Of a DNA stretch of 64,000 bases, positions 43,858 to 53,580 are shown one piece after another. Both the position numbers and the translations under genes were made by a program. The notes under the pieces are model-generated. The model saw only the letters and a list, made by a program, of their open reading frames with translations, was not told the DNA's origin and did no database searches. The DNA lies in assembly GCA_963790435.1 (NCBI GenBank), contig CAWBOI010000001.1:372001-436000 (forward strand). Direction: 5' to 3'. Source of the stretch: Ilyomonas sp963790435 (GTDB lineage: Bacteria > Bacteroidota > Bacteroidia > Chitinophagales > Chitinophagaceae). How positions within the stretch are numbered: the first letter of the stretch is position 1; the number at the start of each line of letters is the position of its first letter.

Positions 43858-44508
43858 ATGATTTTGCATGAAATGGATGCACCGAAAACCATATACGAAC
43901 CAATGCTATCTGACCTTGTGCCTGATACAAAAACAGTTTCTATAGAAGAAGCACGAAAGATATTTGAGTACTTCAAAAACAACACGCTCTTTCGCTGGAG
44001 GAATGCAAATAACGATTGCGAAGATCGTGCAAACGCAATTTGTATTTTATTAACCGAATGGAAAATTCCCAACTACAAAGGCTGGGTATTTGGCGGCGCT
44101 TATTTAAAAAGAGAGCAAGGTTATTTAATGAATTTATGGAACTATCATGTCGCTGCGGCTTTGCCGGTAAAAGAAAATGATGAAATAGCTTTTTACATCA
44201 TTGACCCCGCTACATCGCCACAATTAGAACATATTTCAGTATGGGCAGAAAAAGTAACCGATGTTTCATGCAGTTATTACGTTATTAAAGACAGCAGCTA
44301 CTATATTTTTCCTCCCTTTAAGTTGCGCAGAGATAATTGGAACCGGCAAAACAAACAAAACTATAAATGGACCATTCAGGGATTAGCTGGTATTAACGGC
44401 GTATCAAAAAAAGGGCAGGCGGCAATTGTCTTTAACAAGCATCGAATTGCAAATACAGCCCAACGTTTTTGCTGGTTTAAGTATCACAAGCCAGAGCAGT
44501 TAAGTTAG
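43858..44508 (+). CDS. Protein-glutaminase-like cysteine hydrolase
   Basis: The 216-residue protein has the Cys-His-Asp triad of the protein-glutaminase family (Gln_deamidase_2): Cys54 in NNDCEDRANA, His97 in LWNYHVAAAL and Asp116 in IIDPATSP. The founding member from Chryseobacterium is secreted and deamidates side-chain Gln in proteins. Here no signal peptide is seen, so it may act inside the cell or be exported by another route. The start at 43858 is the first ATG; 43873 is also possible. It is divergent from the phosphoesterase gene. Confidence 0.75.
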   Translation: MILHEMDAPKTIYEPMLSDLVPDTKTVSIEEARKIFEYFKNNTLFRWRNANNDCEDRANAICILLTEWKIPNYKGWVFGGAYLKREQGYLMNLWNYHVAAALPVKENDEIAFYIIDPATSPQLEHISVWAEKVTDVSCSYYVIKDSSYYIFPPFKLRRDNWNRQNKQNYKWTIQGLAGINGVSKKGQAAIVFNKHRIANTAQRFCWFKYHKPEQLS

Positions 44509-44538
44509 TTATTAACTTGTGATTCACCACTTATAACT

Positions 44539-46968
44539 TCACTCAGTTCGCAGGCTTTTTACCGGATTTGCCAAAGCCGCTTTGATAGCTTGAAAAGAGA
44601 TGGTTACTAAAGCAATGGCGATAGATACAAAACCTGCAATAGCAAATATGAATGGACTAATGTGAATGCGATAGGCAAAGTTGTTAAGCCAGCCGTTCAT
44701 AAAGTAAGCTGCAACCGGCGATGCTATTAAAAAAGCAATAAATACAAGTAGGATAAAATTTTTTGATAACAACGAAACAATGCTGCCAACACTCGCGCCT
44801 AAGATTTTACGAACACCAATTTCTTTTGTGCGCGATTCGATGGTAAATGTTACCAGACCAAACAAGCCCAAACAAGCAATGCAAATTGCCCATAGCGATG
44901 CACTTGTGAACAAGTTGCCGTATTGTTTTTCAGAAGCATACAACTTGTTATAATTATCATCAATAAAAAAATATTCAAAAGGGTTTCCACTAAAGCTTTT
45001 TTTATACAAGGTTTGCAGCTTGTTTATTTTGCTTTCCATGTTGTTAGAAGTAAGCCGGAGAGTGAAATAATTGCTGTTGTTTTGCGGATAAAAAATCATC
45101 GGATCAATTGCATGTTGCACACCCGTATGGTTGTAATCTTTCACCACACCAATCACTTCCAGCTTGCGTTCATCCCACTGAATTTTAGTTCGTAAAATGT
45201 CTTCCGGTTTCGCAAAGCCGAGTTGTTGAACCGCCGTTTCATTCATCAATACTTTGCTGTTATCATTCCATTTTATATTGCATTCCTGTTCAGTAAAATC
45301 TCTTCCTGCCACCAATGGAATTTGATAAGCGTTTAAAAAGTTCTGATCAATAATAGCGAAAGAATAAGCTTTTAATTCATCACCCCTTTTAGAAAGAGGT
45401 TGCGTAAAACCGCTCGTAGTGAAATTGTAATTGCCGCTGGGAATGCTGCCTGAAGTGCAAAAATCACTAACAAAACCTTGCATTGCCAATTCGTTTTCAA
45501 ACGCTGTTTTATTCAGGTGCAAAATGCTGTCGTTGCCTTCCTGCGGTCCTCTTATTACTAATAACTGATCTTTATTCAAACCCAAATTTTTGTTTTGCAT
45601 AAAAAGAAGCTGGGAGTAAATAACAAGCGTTACAATCATTAGCCCGGCTGAAATGGCAAACTGCGATACCACCAGCGATTTACGAAGCAAAAGCCCGTTG
45701 GTACTTGTACTGATTTTTCCCTTCAGAGTGTTAACAGGTTTAAAGCGGGCTAACGAAAAAGCGGTGTAAGCACCTGAAAGCAAAGAACCGATTAACAAAA
45801 AGAGGAGCGCATACAACCAAACGCTTGTTGTTGCTATGGTTGCCAGTGTGAGTTGCTGATGAACCAATTGATTGAAAAGCGGCTGCAGCAATACGGTTAA
45901 AATAAGGGCAAAAACAAATGCAGTAACATTGGTTAAAAAAGATTCGGTAATAAACTGCGCAATCAAATTGTTACTGCTTGCGCCGACAACTTTCCTCACT
46001 CCAACTTCGTTGGCTCTTTTAAAGGCGTTGGCAGTAGAAAGATTGATATAATTGAACCAGGCAATGATCAATATTAAAAATGAAATGATACCCAATATGT
46101 ACACATATTTGATGTTGCCTTCGGTTGGATACGTATCATGCGTTGAACTGCCTAAATGCACATCAGCAAAAGGTTGCAGCTTAAACGCAACACCATCTTT
46201 ATCTTTCTTTAAAGCCGTGCGCATTTGGGTTAACTCATTTTCCAACGATGCAATATTTGTGTTTTTAGTAAGCAACAAATAGGTATAGATGTATTGAGTG
46301 TTCAGGTTATCAATAGTAGCCCAACTCATTGCCATTTAAATTAGCAGGATTTCTTAAAGTTTCTAACGAAAACAACATGTTGTATTGGATGTCCGAATTG
46401 TTTTTCATATCCGCATAAACACCTTCAACGGTATATTCGGTTTTACCAAACTGATTGTTCACAAGGAGCGTCTGCGCAAGGGATTGGAGTTTCCAAAATA
46501 CTTTTTAGCACTGCTTTCCGATATAAAAACAGCATTGGTTTTACTTAATGATGAAGGATTTCCTAATCGTAAGGGAAAACTAAAAAAACGGAAAAAATTG
46601 CCATCGGCATAGCCGGTTTTGGTTTCGCTGAAATTTTGGTCGGGATGAGATTTTACTGTGATAACAGTACTGCCGGTTTCTTCATTAAAACGACAAACGC
46701 TTTTAATTTGAGGAAAGCGCTGTTGCAGCAGAGAAGCCCAGCCGGGCTCTACTTGTGCCCATGTTTTACCACCTAGGTCTTGGTTGATGAGCCGGTACAT
46801 CTGTGGCAGGTTAGCATGAAAGTGGTTGACGCTTTTTTCTAAACTAATGTATTCGGTGAGCAACAAAAACGCACAGATGCCCAAAGCCAGGCCGCCAATG
46901 TTTACAAACGCCGAAGTTTTGTTGCGGGTGAGATTGCGGAACACAATTTTTATGTACATCTTTATCAT
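44539..46968 (-). pseudogene. FtsX/MacB-type ABC transporter permease with two frameshifts
   Basis: Three frames together cover one permease of about 800 residues. The N-terminus (MIKMYIKIVFRNLTRNKTSA, ATG 46968) ends at NPLRRRSL; the middle (LLVNNQFGKTEYTVEGVYAD) is in another frame; the main part continues TIDNLNTQYIYTYLLLTKN to 44539 with FNYINLSTANAFKRANEVGVRKV, the family FtsX pattern twice. Restoring one C in ggg/ccc at 46480-46482 and removing one G at 46320-46322 rejoins it. Bacteroidota encode many such permeases with a periplasmic domain. It is recently broken or mis-assembled. Confidence 0.75.
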
Positions 46969-47165
46969 ACAATCTGTTTTATAACAATGGTGAAATGTTC
47001 AACTGTTCTTACAATTATTACTCTTTTCCCAACGCTTATGCCAATCGCTGGAAGACAATGCGGATAAGGCTTTCCGCTTTATTATGAAAAGCAAGTGTTC
47101 GATAACGGACATACATTGTGCGATGCTGTTACATGCAATCAATCTTTGTCATCTTAAAAAGGAGC

Positions 47166-47202
47166 AATAAAAAAACTCTGCAAACATGCGTCAGCAGAGT
47201 TT
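47166..47202 (-). terminator. Terminator of the DUF892 gene
   Basis: Stem aaactctgc (47173-47181) pairs with gcagagttt (47194-47202) and on the minus strand a T-run follows. It ends the gene whose stop is at 47225. Confidence 0.8.
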
Positions 47203-47224
47203 ATGAAAGGTTTGTTTTTGCCCA

Positions 47225-47791
47225 TTATTCTTCCTCTTCGGCAGCTTCATAGTTCACACTGCTTTCGGCTATCTGCGTTAATAAGCTGTCGGTTTGTTTT
47301 TCTTCTTCTAATGTTTGTTTCAGCAAATCGGCAACTTCAGCTAATCCTAATGTGGTAGCCAATTGCGCCAAACCGCCATACGTTGATATTTCATAGTGCT
47401 CTACTTTTTGAGCGGCTAATATCAATCCTACATCGCGGGTAGCGGTGCCTTTTTCAGTATCTTCTATAATGCTTTTGCCTTCTTCAATAATACCAGCCAT
47501 TGCGTCGCACTTTTTTGCCTGTGCTTTTTTACCAAGGGCTTCAAATGCCTGCTCAAGACGAGCTACATGGTTTTGCGATTGCTCAGTGTGCGTTTCAAAC
47601 GCTTGTTGCAACTCGGCGCTGGTAGCCGCTTTTTTCATTTTGGGCAAAGTAGTAACAATGTGCTTTTCAGCCCAGTAAATATCTTTCAGTTCGCCAATAA
47701 AAAATTCTTTTAGCATCGAATCGTTTTCAGCAATACCCGCCCGGTAATTGCCCGGTGCAGCAGTGGTCGCTTTTTTTGTAGCTTTTGCCAT
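47225..47791 (-). CDS. DUF892/YciE-type ferritin-like protein
   Basis: The 188-residue protein has a Lys/Ala-rich N-terminus and then helices with ELKDIYWAEKHIVTTLPKM, ETHTEQSQNHVARLEQAF, AAQKVEHYEISTYGGL and LEEEKQTDSLL, the Glu/His layout of the DUF892 (YciE/YciF) ferritin-like family. Such proteins bind a di-metal centre and are stress-induced. It is cytoplasmic and single-gene. Its neighbour in the divergent direction encodes a DUF4142 protein, another family often linked with stress. Confidence 0.85.
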   Translation of the reverse strand: MAKATKKATTAAPGNYRAGIAENDSMLKEFFIGELKDIYWAEKHIVTTLPKMKKAATSAELQQAFETHTEQSQNHVARLEQAFEALGKKAQAKKCDAMAGIIEEGKSIIEDTEKGTATRDVGLILAAQKVEHYEISTYGGLAQLATTLGLAEVADLLKQTLEEEKQTDSLLTQIAESSVNYEAAEEEE

Positions 47792-47904
47792 AATTGTTTT
47801 TCATTTCTTAATTAAGAATCATGCCATTATCATTTTTATGCATTTAAGAAAATGCTATACAAATTGTTATGGCACGTTTTTTCATTATCATTAAAAAAAC
47901 ACCT

Positions 47905-48420
47905 ATGAAAACTTCTCTTGTTTCATTTTTTGCACTGATGATTTTGTTTTATTCATTTCGCTCACCTATGGCTGCTGAGCCCGATAAGGCCTTCTTAATC
48001 AAAGCCGCCCAAAGCAACCTGGCTGAAATTGGAGCGGCTCAAATTGCGCTGGCACAATCAGCTGCTGATTCGGTTAAAGCGTATGCTCAAATGATGATTG
48101 ATGAGCACACAAAAGCGCAAACCGAAGTAAGCACATTGGCGCAAAAACAAAATGTAGCTTTACCCGATTCAACCGATGTTGAACACAGAATGTTTTCACA
48201 ACGTTTAAAGTTGTTGCAAGGTGCAAGCTTTGATTCGGTGTATGTGCAAAGCCAGGTGAGAGATCATGTAAAAACAATTGCCCTTTTTAAAGCAGAAACA
48301 GCCCAGGGCAAGAATGAAGAAGACAAAGCGTTTGCTACTAAATTATTACCCAATTTGCAAATGCATCTCAATCATGCTTATTCACTTCAAGGAATGAAAC
48401 CGGGCAACATGAAAATGTAA
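47905..48420 (+). CDS. Exported DUF4142 protein
   Basis: Translation from ATG 47905 gives a signal peptide (MKTSLVSFFALMILFYSF) and a four-helix mature part typical of DUF4142: DKAFLIKAAQSNLAEIGAA, YAQMMIDEHTKAQTEVSTL, VEHRMFSQRLKLLQGASFD and LPNLQMHLNHAYSL. The product has 171 residues, likely periplasmic. The fold is ferritin-like; the function is unknown. The open frame upstream (from 47869) would add a non-signal-like tail and was not used. It is divergent from the DUF892 gene. Confidence 0.8.
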   Translation: MKTSLVSFFALMILFYSFRSPMAAEPDKAFLIKAAQSNLAEIGAAQIALAQSAADSVKAYAQMMIDEHTKAQTEVSTLAQKQNVALPDSTDVEHRMFSQRLKLLQGASFDSVYVQSQVRDHVKTIALFKAETAQGKNEEDKAFATKLLPNLQMHLNHAYSLQGMKPGNMKM

Positions 48421-48428
48421 GCCGCTTG

Positions 48429-49253
48429 CTACTTTTCTACATACAAATCAGGATACAATTTACCGCCAGGCGTTACCGAATATTTATCAAAGTTGGTAAC
48501 GCCTTCTTTTTGCAGTACTTCTTCATCCAAAAACAAATTGCCGGTGCATTCAGCCCATTGCTTACGCAAAATACAATAAGCTGCATCGCCCATAATTTGG
48601 GGTTTGCGGCTCATGGCAACCATTTTTTCGCCGCCCAATAAGTTGCGTACCGCCGCCGTATCAATTAAGGTTTTCGGCCACAAAGCGTTCGATGCAATGT
48701 TGTATTTTTTAAACTCGGCTGCCCAACCCATCGCCATCAGGCTCATGCTGTATTTACTAATGGTGTAAGCCATTTGCGGACTTATCCATTTGGGTTCTAA
48801 ACTAATGGGCGGTGCAATGGTAATGATGTGTGCATTGCTGCTTTTTTTCAGATAAGGCAAGCAAGCTTTTACCATCATAAACGATCCACGGACATTGATA
48901 TTCTGGATCAAATCAAACCGCTTGATGTCGGTATTTTCCGTGTTGCTCAACTGAATGGCAGATGCATTGTTAATTACTGCATCAATACCACCAAACGCTT
49001 GCTCTGCTTGCGTTACAGCATTTTCAACTTCTTCCTCAAAACGCACATCAGCCTTCACCGGTAAGGCTTTTCCGCCTGCTGCTTCCACTTCTTTCGCAAC
49101 AGAGAAAATAGTGCCGCCCAACTTCTCATTTTCTTCGGTGCTTTTGGCGATCACTACAATGTTAGCGCCTTCTTCCGCAAGGCGCAAAGCAATGGCTTTT
49201 CCAATGCCGCGGCTTGCGCCGGTTATGAGGATGGTTTTATTAGCAAACAACAT
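48429..49253 (-). CDS. SDR family oxidoreductase (HSDL2-like)
   Basis: The 274-residue protein has TGASRGIG at residues 11-18, NNASA, and the catalytic YTISK, with the long C-terminal part LGGEKMVAMSRKPQIMGDAA and ECTGNLFLDEEVLQKEGV that sets apart the hydroxysteroid-dehydrogenase-like protein 2 branch. It is cytoplasmic and NAD(P)-dependent. The substrate is unknown. It ends 9 bp from the DUF4142 stop and is convergent to it. Confidence 0.8.
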   Translation of the reverse strand: MLFANKTILITGASRGIGKAIALRLAEEGANIVVIAKSTEENEKLGGTIFSVAKEVEAAGGKALPVKADVRFEEEVENAVTQAEQAFGGIDAVINNASAIQLSNTENTDIKRFDLIQNINVRGSFMMVKACLPYLKKSSNAHIITIAPPISLEPKWISPQMAYTISKYSMSLMAMGWAAEFKKYNIASNALWPKTLIDTAAVRNLLGGEKMVAMSRKPQIMGDAAYCILRKQWAECTGNLFLDEEVLQKEGVTNFDKYSVTPGGKLYPDLYVEK

Positions 49254-49370
49254 AAAAATGATTTTGTATGATGAAGGTAAGGAGCGAAATAATAGGAACG
49301 AAGAATGGAAAAAAGGATCAATTCAAATCGAAGTTAAGCGTTACCGTCATTCAATCACACCTTATCCTTA

Positions 49371-50969
49371 TCATGCCTTCTGAAGCTCCGTTATTGCATT
49401 GGCCACACGCTCGCCATCCATGGCTGCACTTACAATGCCGCCTGCATAGCCTGCACCTTCACCACAAGGGTATAAATTTTTGATTTGAGTATGCTGCAAT
49501 GTTTCTGCATTTCGTGGAATGCGCACCGGCGAAGAAGTGCGGCTTTCCGTAGCCACAACAATAGCTTCACTTGTATAATAACCGCGCATTTTTTTACCGA
49601 ATTCAACAAAAGCTTTTTGTAATCTTTTAAAGATGAATGAAGGCAATACATCCTGTAACGATGTGCTGTGAACACCCGGCACATAACTACAATCAGGCAA
49701 CGTAGCTGATATTGTTTTCGCACAAAAATCATTCATTCGTTGCGCAGGTGCAACAAAGTTTCCTCCACCTGCGCTGTAGGCTTTTTCTTCCACTATTTGC
49801 TGAAAATGCATCAACAACAAAGGGTTGTCTGGCTGCCATTTGTTTTTACTCATTTTTTGCGCAAACTCTTTGTCAGCAAGCGCTTCAGGCACATCGGTAG
49901 TTACTACAATACCACTGTTGGCAAATGGGTTGTTGCGCTTGCTGGGGCTCCATCCATTTACTACCAAAGCATTCGCTTCTGTTGCTGCCGGCGCAATAAT
50001 TCCACCCGGACACATACAGAAAGAAAACACGCCTTTGTTATCCACTTGCTGCACTAAACTGTAAGATGATGGTGGCAAATTTTCATCGCGATCCGCCTGA
50101 TGATATTGAATGCTGTCTATCAGGCTTTGCGGATGCTCAACACGAACACCCAATGCAAACGGCTTGGCTTCAATAATAATGTTTTTGTTTTGCAGCAATA
50201 TAAATATATCGCGTGCAGAATGACCTGTTGCAAGAATGATGGCATCCGCTTCGAGAACATCTCCATCAATAGTTATAACACTTTTGATTTCGTTATCTTT
50301 TATAACAAAATCAACTACCTTTTTTTCGAACAAAAACAAACCTCCGCTGTCAACGATTTGCTGCCGCATGGCAGTGATAATTTGAGGCAATTTATTGGTG
50401 CCAATGTGTGGATGCGATTGATACAAGATGTTTTCGTCCGCACCAAATTGTACAAACGTGCGAAGGATGCTGTCTACATCGCCACGCTTGGTGCTGCGTG
50501 TGTACAATTTGCCATCGCTGTATGTGCCGGCGCCACCTTCGCCAAAACAATAATTGCTATCGTTGTTAATGATGCCTTCTTTGTTCAAAATAGCTAAATC
50601 TCTGCGGCGTGAACGTACATCTTTGCCACGTTCTAAAATGATGGGTTGAATGCCATTTTGAATGAGACGCAAAGCTGCAAACAAACCTGCCGGACCTGCA
50701 CCAATGATAATGACTTTACGTTTTGCTTTTGTTACCTCTTTGTAAACAACAGCAATAAATGGACGTTGCTGAAAAGGCTCGTCAATAAAAGCCTGCAGTG
50801 TAAGATTTATAAAAGGCTGTTTGCCGCGAGCATCAATTGATTTTTTTTGAATGAAGAATCCATTGATATTATTGATAGTTGTACCTGCGTGCTGCGCAAT
50901 GTATTCTTTTATAACAGTACTATTATTTGCTTCGTGCGGAAGCAATTTAAGCGTGATAGTTTGTTGCAT
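49371..50969 (-). CDS. FAD-dependent dehydrogenase (NAD(P)/FAD-dependent oxidoreductase)
   Basis: The 532-residue protein has the FAD motif IIGAGPAGLFAALRL at about residues 92-106, GEGGAGTYSDGKLYTR, GHSARDIFILLQNK and a C-terminal PCGEGAGYAGGIVSAAMDG segment. This is the COG2509 family of uncharacterised FAD-dependent dehydrogenases found across bacteria. It lacks a signal peptide. The first 85 residues form a separate small domain. It is adjacent to the DUF3127 gene on the same strand. The substrate is unknown. Confidence 0.85.
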   Translation of the reverse strand: MQQTITLKLLPHEANNSTVIKEYIAQHAGTTINNINGFFIQKKSIDARGKQPFINLTLQAFIDEPFQQRPFIAVVYKEVTKAKRKVIIIGAGPAGLFAALRLIQNGIQPIILERGKDVRSRRRDLAILNKEGIINNDSNYCFGEGGAGTYSDGKLYTRSTKRGDVDSILRTFVQFGADENILYQSHPHIGTNKLPQIITAMRQQIVDSGGLFLFEKKVVDFVIKDNEIKSVITIDGDVLEADAIILATGHSARDIFILLQNKNIIIEAKPFALGVRVEHPQSLIDSIQYHQADRDENLPPSSYSLVQQVDNKGVFSFCMCPGGIIAPAATEANALVVNGWSPSKRNNPFANSGIVVTTDVPEALADKEFAQKMSKNKWQPDNPLLLMHFQQIVEEKAYSAGGGNFVAPAQRMNDFCAKTISATLPDCSYVPGVHSTSLQDVLPSFIFKRLQKAFVEFGKKMRGYYTSEAIVVATESRTSSPVRIPRNAETLQHTQIKNLYPCGEGAGYAGGIVSAAMDGERVANAITELQKA

Positions 50970-51025
50970 GTGGTTAGGTAATTATCCTAAAAGTTTCAAC
51001 AAAAAAAGGCGCAAAAACAAACTTC

Positions 51026-51403
51026 TTAAAAAGGCAAATCGTCTTCTTCGGATGAAGAATTGTTATTGGTATTGGAAGATGGTTTGGATTCACCAAAAGA
51101 CGGATTCACAGCCTGCAAACTCTCTATACGCCAGGCATCCAAATTGGTGATGTAGTTGTCTCTCCCATCCTTGCTCCACTTACTTCCGCGAAGATTGAAA
51201 TTTACTTTTATTGTATCACCAATATGCAATTTATCACACATTGAAGTACGGTCCTGCGTACACTGAAATTTCACATAGCTTGTAAATGTACGACCTCCGC
51301 TTTCTTCGCTGGTTTCAATCACAAACTCGCGGGTTTTAAAGCTTTCAGAACGTTGAACGGTATTGTAAACGGCTACGAGTTTGCCTTGTATTTCAAATGC
51401 CAT
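51026..51403 (-). CDS. DUF3127 domain protein
   Basis: The 125-residue protein matches DUF3127 (PF11325) from Bacteroidota: KLVAVYNTVQRSESFKTREF, FTSYVKFQCTQDRTSMCDKL and DTIKVNFNLRGSKWSKDGRD, followed by an Asn/Ser-rich acidic tail (SSSEEDDLPF). The tail and small beta-barrel build resemble single-strand DNA-binding proteins, but this is only a resemblance. It is a single gene upstream of the LTA-synthase-like gene, which is divergent. Confidence 0.75.
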   Translation of the reverse strand: MAFEIQGKLVAVYNTVQRSESFKTREFVIETSEESGGRTFTSYVKFQCTQDRTSMCDKLHIGDTIKVNFNLRGSKWSKDGRDNYITNLDAWRIESLQAVNPSFGESKPSSNTNNNSSSEEDDLPF

Positions 51404-51555
51404 GTAAAAGTTTTATGAGCAAAAGTAAATGTTACATAACAAAGCAAATAAAACATTGAAATGAAAAGGCAACTTTATCAATATTATGAAATGGTTATAA
51501 AATTATTACCAACTTCGCTGCTTCATTTTTCTTTGCCAATACTTTTAATTTCAGC

Positions 51556-53529
51556 ATGAGAAGTACTACAAAAACAAAAAACAAAAATCGTTACACAACC
51601 AATATCTATTCTGCCTTACTGCTTTACTTATTAATTGTGATGCTACTGTATTCGCTATGCCGTGTTTTGTTTTATTGCTTCAACACATCTTATTTTCCTG
51701 GCATGGCTGAGCGCAACTTCGCCAACATTATGCTGGGCGGGTTACGGTTCGATCTGGTGGCAGTGTTATACACCAATCTATTGTTTATTTTATTGTTGAT
51801 TATTCCCAACCCCTGGCGTTATAACAAAACCTACAAAGCCGTTGCCAATTGGATTTTTGTCGTAGTGAATTCTATTTTTATCGCTACCAATGTCATTGAT
51901 TTTATCTATTATAAATTTACTCTCCGCCGAACAACATTAAGTATCTTCTCTCAGTTCAAAAATGAACAAAACGTAGGCGTTTTATTCATTCATTTCTTCT
52001 TTACTTACTGGTATGCTGTACTGTTGTTTGTTGTATTGGTTTTTTGTTTACAAAAGATGTACAAATGGATTGATTACAAACGAACGCAAGCCAGTAATTG
52101 GAAGCATTACCTGATAGGCATTCTGCTGGTTCCCGTTATTGTTACTCTATTTGTTGGCGGCGTTCGAGGCGATTTTAAACACAGCACGCGTCCCATCACG
52201 TTAAGCAATGCAGCGCAATATGGCAACGACCCGCGCGATGTGAACATTGTGCTGAACACGCCATTCGCTATACTCAAAACTGCCGGTAATGATGACATAA
52301 AAAAAGTTGCCTATTTTTCAAACGATGAATTGGAGAAGATTTACACGCCTTTGCATGTTGCGGGCAATACTGATCAATTCAAATATGACAACGTAGTGGT
52401 GATTATTATGGAAAGTTTTTCCAAGGAATTCATTTCTATTTATAACAAAAACAAAACCGGTTACCAAGGCTATGCTCCGTTTTTAGATTCGTTGATTGGC
52501 AAGAGCCGCGCTTATCAATATTCGTTAGCCAACGGAAGAAAATCTATTGAAGCGATGCCCTCTGTTTTGTGCAGCATTCCTTCCATTGAATTGCCATATA
52601 TTCTTTCACAATATTCAGGCGATAAGGTCAACAGCCTTGCTTCTTTATTGAAAGAAAAAGGTTATTACACCTCTTTCTTTCATGGCGCGCCCAACGGTTC
52701 GATGGGTTTTTTAGCCTTTTCAAAAACCACTGGTTTTGATGCTTATTTCGGCAAGGACGAATACAACAACGATAAAGATTTTGATGGCACCTGGGCAATT
52801 TGGGATGAACCTTTTTTGCAGTTCTTCGCCAATAAAATCAACACGTTTAAACAGCCTTTTTTTACAACATTGTTTACTGCTTCTTCGCATGATCCTTATG
52901 TCATTCCCGATCAATACAACGACGTGTTTAAAGGCGGTCCGCTGTCGGTGCACAAGGGCATTCAATACACCGATTATTCTTTAAAACGTTTTTTTGAAAC
53001 GGCGAAAACAATGCCCTGGTTTAAAAACACTTTGTTTGTGCTTACGGCAGATCATGCGTCGCCGCTAACTTATTATCCTGAATACAGTTCCCTGCCGGGC
53101 TTTTTTTCTATCCCTATTTTCTTTTATCAACCTGGTGAAAACTGGTCGTCTATGAAAGATGAAACGATTGATCAGATTGATATTTTACCAACGGTATTGG
53201 GCTATCTTCATTACGATAAACCTTATGTTGCCTTTGGAAGAAATGTGTTTACAGAAAACACAACGCCATACGCGTTTAACTATCTCAACAATACTTACAA
53301 TTTGTTTTACGGCGATTATCTATTCATGTATCAAAACGATCAACCTGTGGCTTTGTACAACTTTAAAACTGATTTTACAGGGCAACACAATTTACTTACG
53401 CAATTGCCCGATACTACCGTCGCGTTAACTACAAAAATTAAAGCATTTATTCAGCAATACAACAACCGCATTGTTGATAACAATTTGACAAGAGAAGGCA
53501 GCCAGTTGCAGCTTCATGCGAAACCTTAG
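51556..53529 (+). CDS. LTA synthase family sulfatase/phosphoglycerol transferase
   Basis: The 657-residue protein has five membrane helices in the first 200 residues, then an extracellular alkaline-phosphatase-type domain: MESFSKEF metal ligand, SLANGRKSIEAMPS around the nucleophile (Ser rather than the Thr of Staphylococcus LtaS), and LTADHASPLT near the second metal site. These enzymes transfer phosphoglycerol or phosphoethanolamine to lipids or glycans at the outer face of the inner membrane. Bacteroidota lack lipoteichoic acid, so the acceptor is unknown. It is a single gene. Confidence 0.8.
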   Translation: MRSTTKTKNKNRYTTNIYSALLLYLLIVMLLYSLCRVLFYCFNTSYFPGMAERNFANIMLGGLRFDLVAVLYTNLLFILLLIIPNPWRYNKTYKAVANWIFVVVNSIFIATNVIDFIYYKFTLRRTTLSIFSQFKNEQNVGVLFIHFFFTYWYAVLLFVVLVFCLQKMYKWIDYKRTQASNWKHYLIGILLVPVIVTLFVGGVRGDFKHSTRPITLSNAAQYGNDPRDVNIVLNTPFAILKTAGNDDIKKVAYFSNDELEKIYTPLHVAGNTDQFKYDNVVVIIMESFSKEFISIYNKNKTGYQGYAPFLDSLIGKSRAYQYSLANGRKSIEAMPSVLCSIPSIELPYILSQYSGDKVNSLASLLKEKGYYTSFFHGAPNGSMGFLAFSKTTGFDAYFGKDEYNNDKDFDGTWAIWDEPFLQFFANKINTFKQPFFTTLFTASSHDPYVIPDQYNDVFKGGPLSVHKGIQYTDYSLKRFFETAKTMPWFKNTLFVLTADHASPLTYYPEYSSLPGFFSIPIFFYQPGENWSSMKDETIDQIDILPTVLGYLHYDKPYVAFGRNVFTENTTPYAFNYLNNTYNLFYGDYLFMYQNDQPVALYNFKTDFTGQHNLLTQLPDTTVALTTKIKAFIQQYNNRIVDNNLTREGSQLQLHAKP

Positions 53530-53580
53530 GTTTTCTAATGATTATTTGAAGCGTTTCAAAACGCATGACCGACAAAATAT

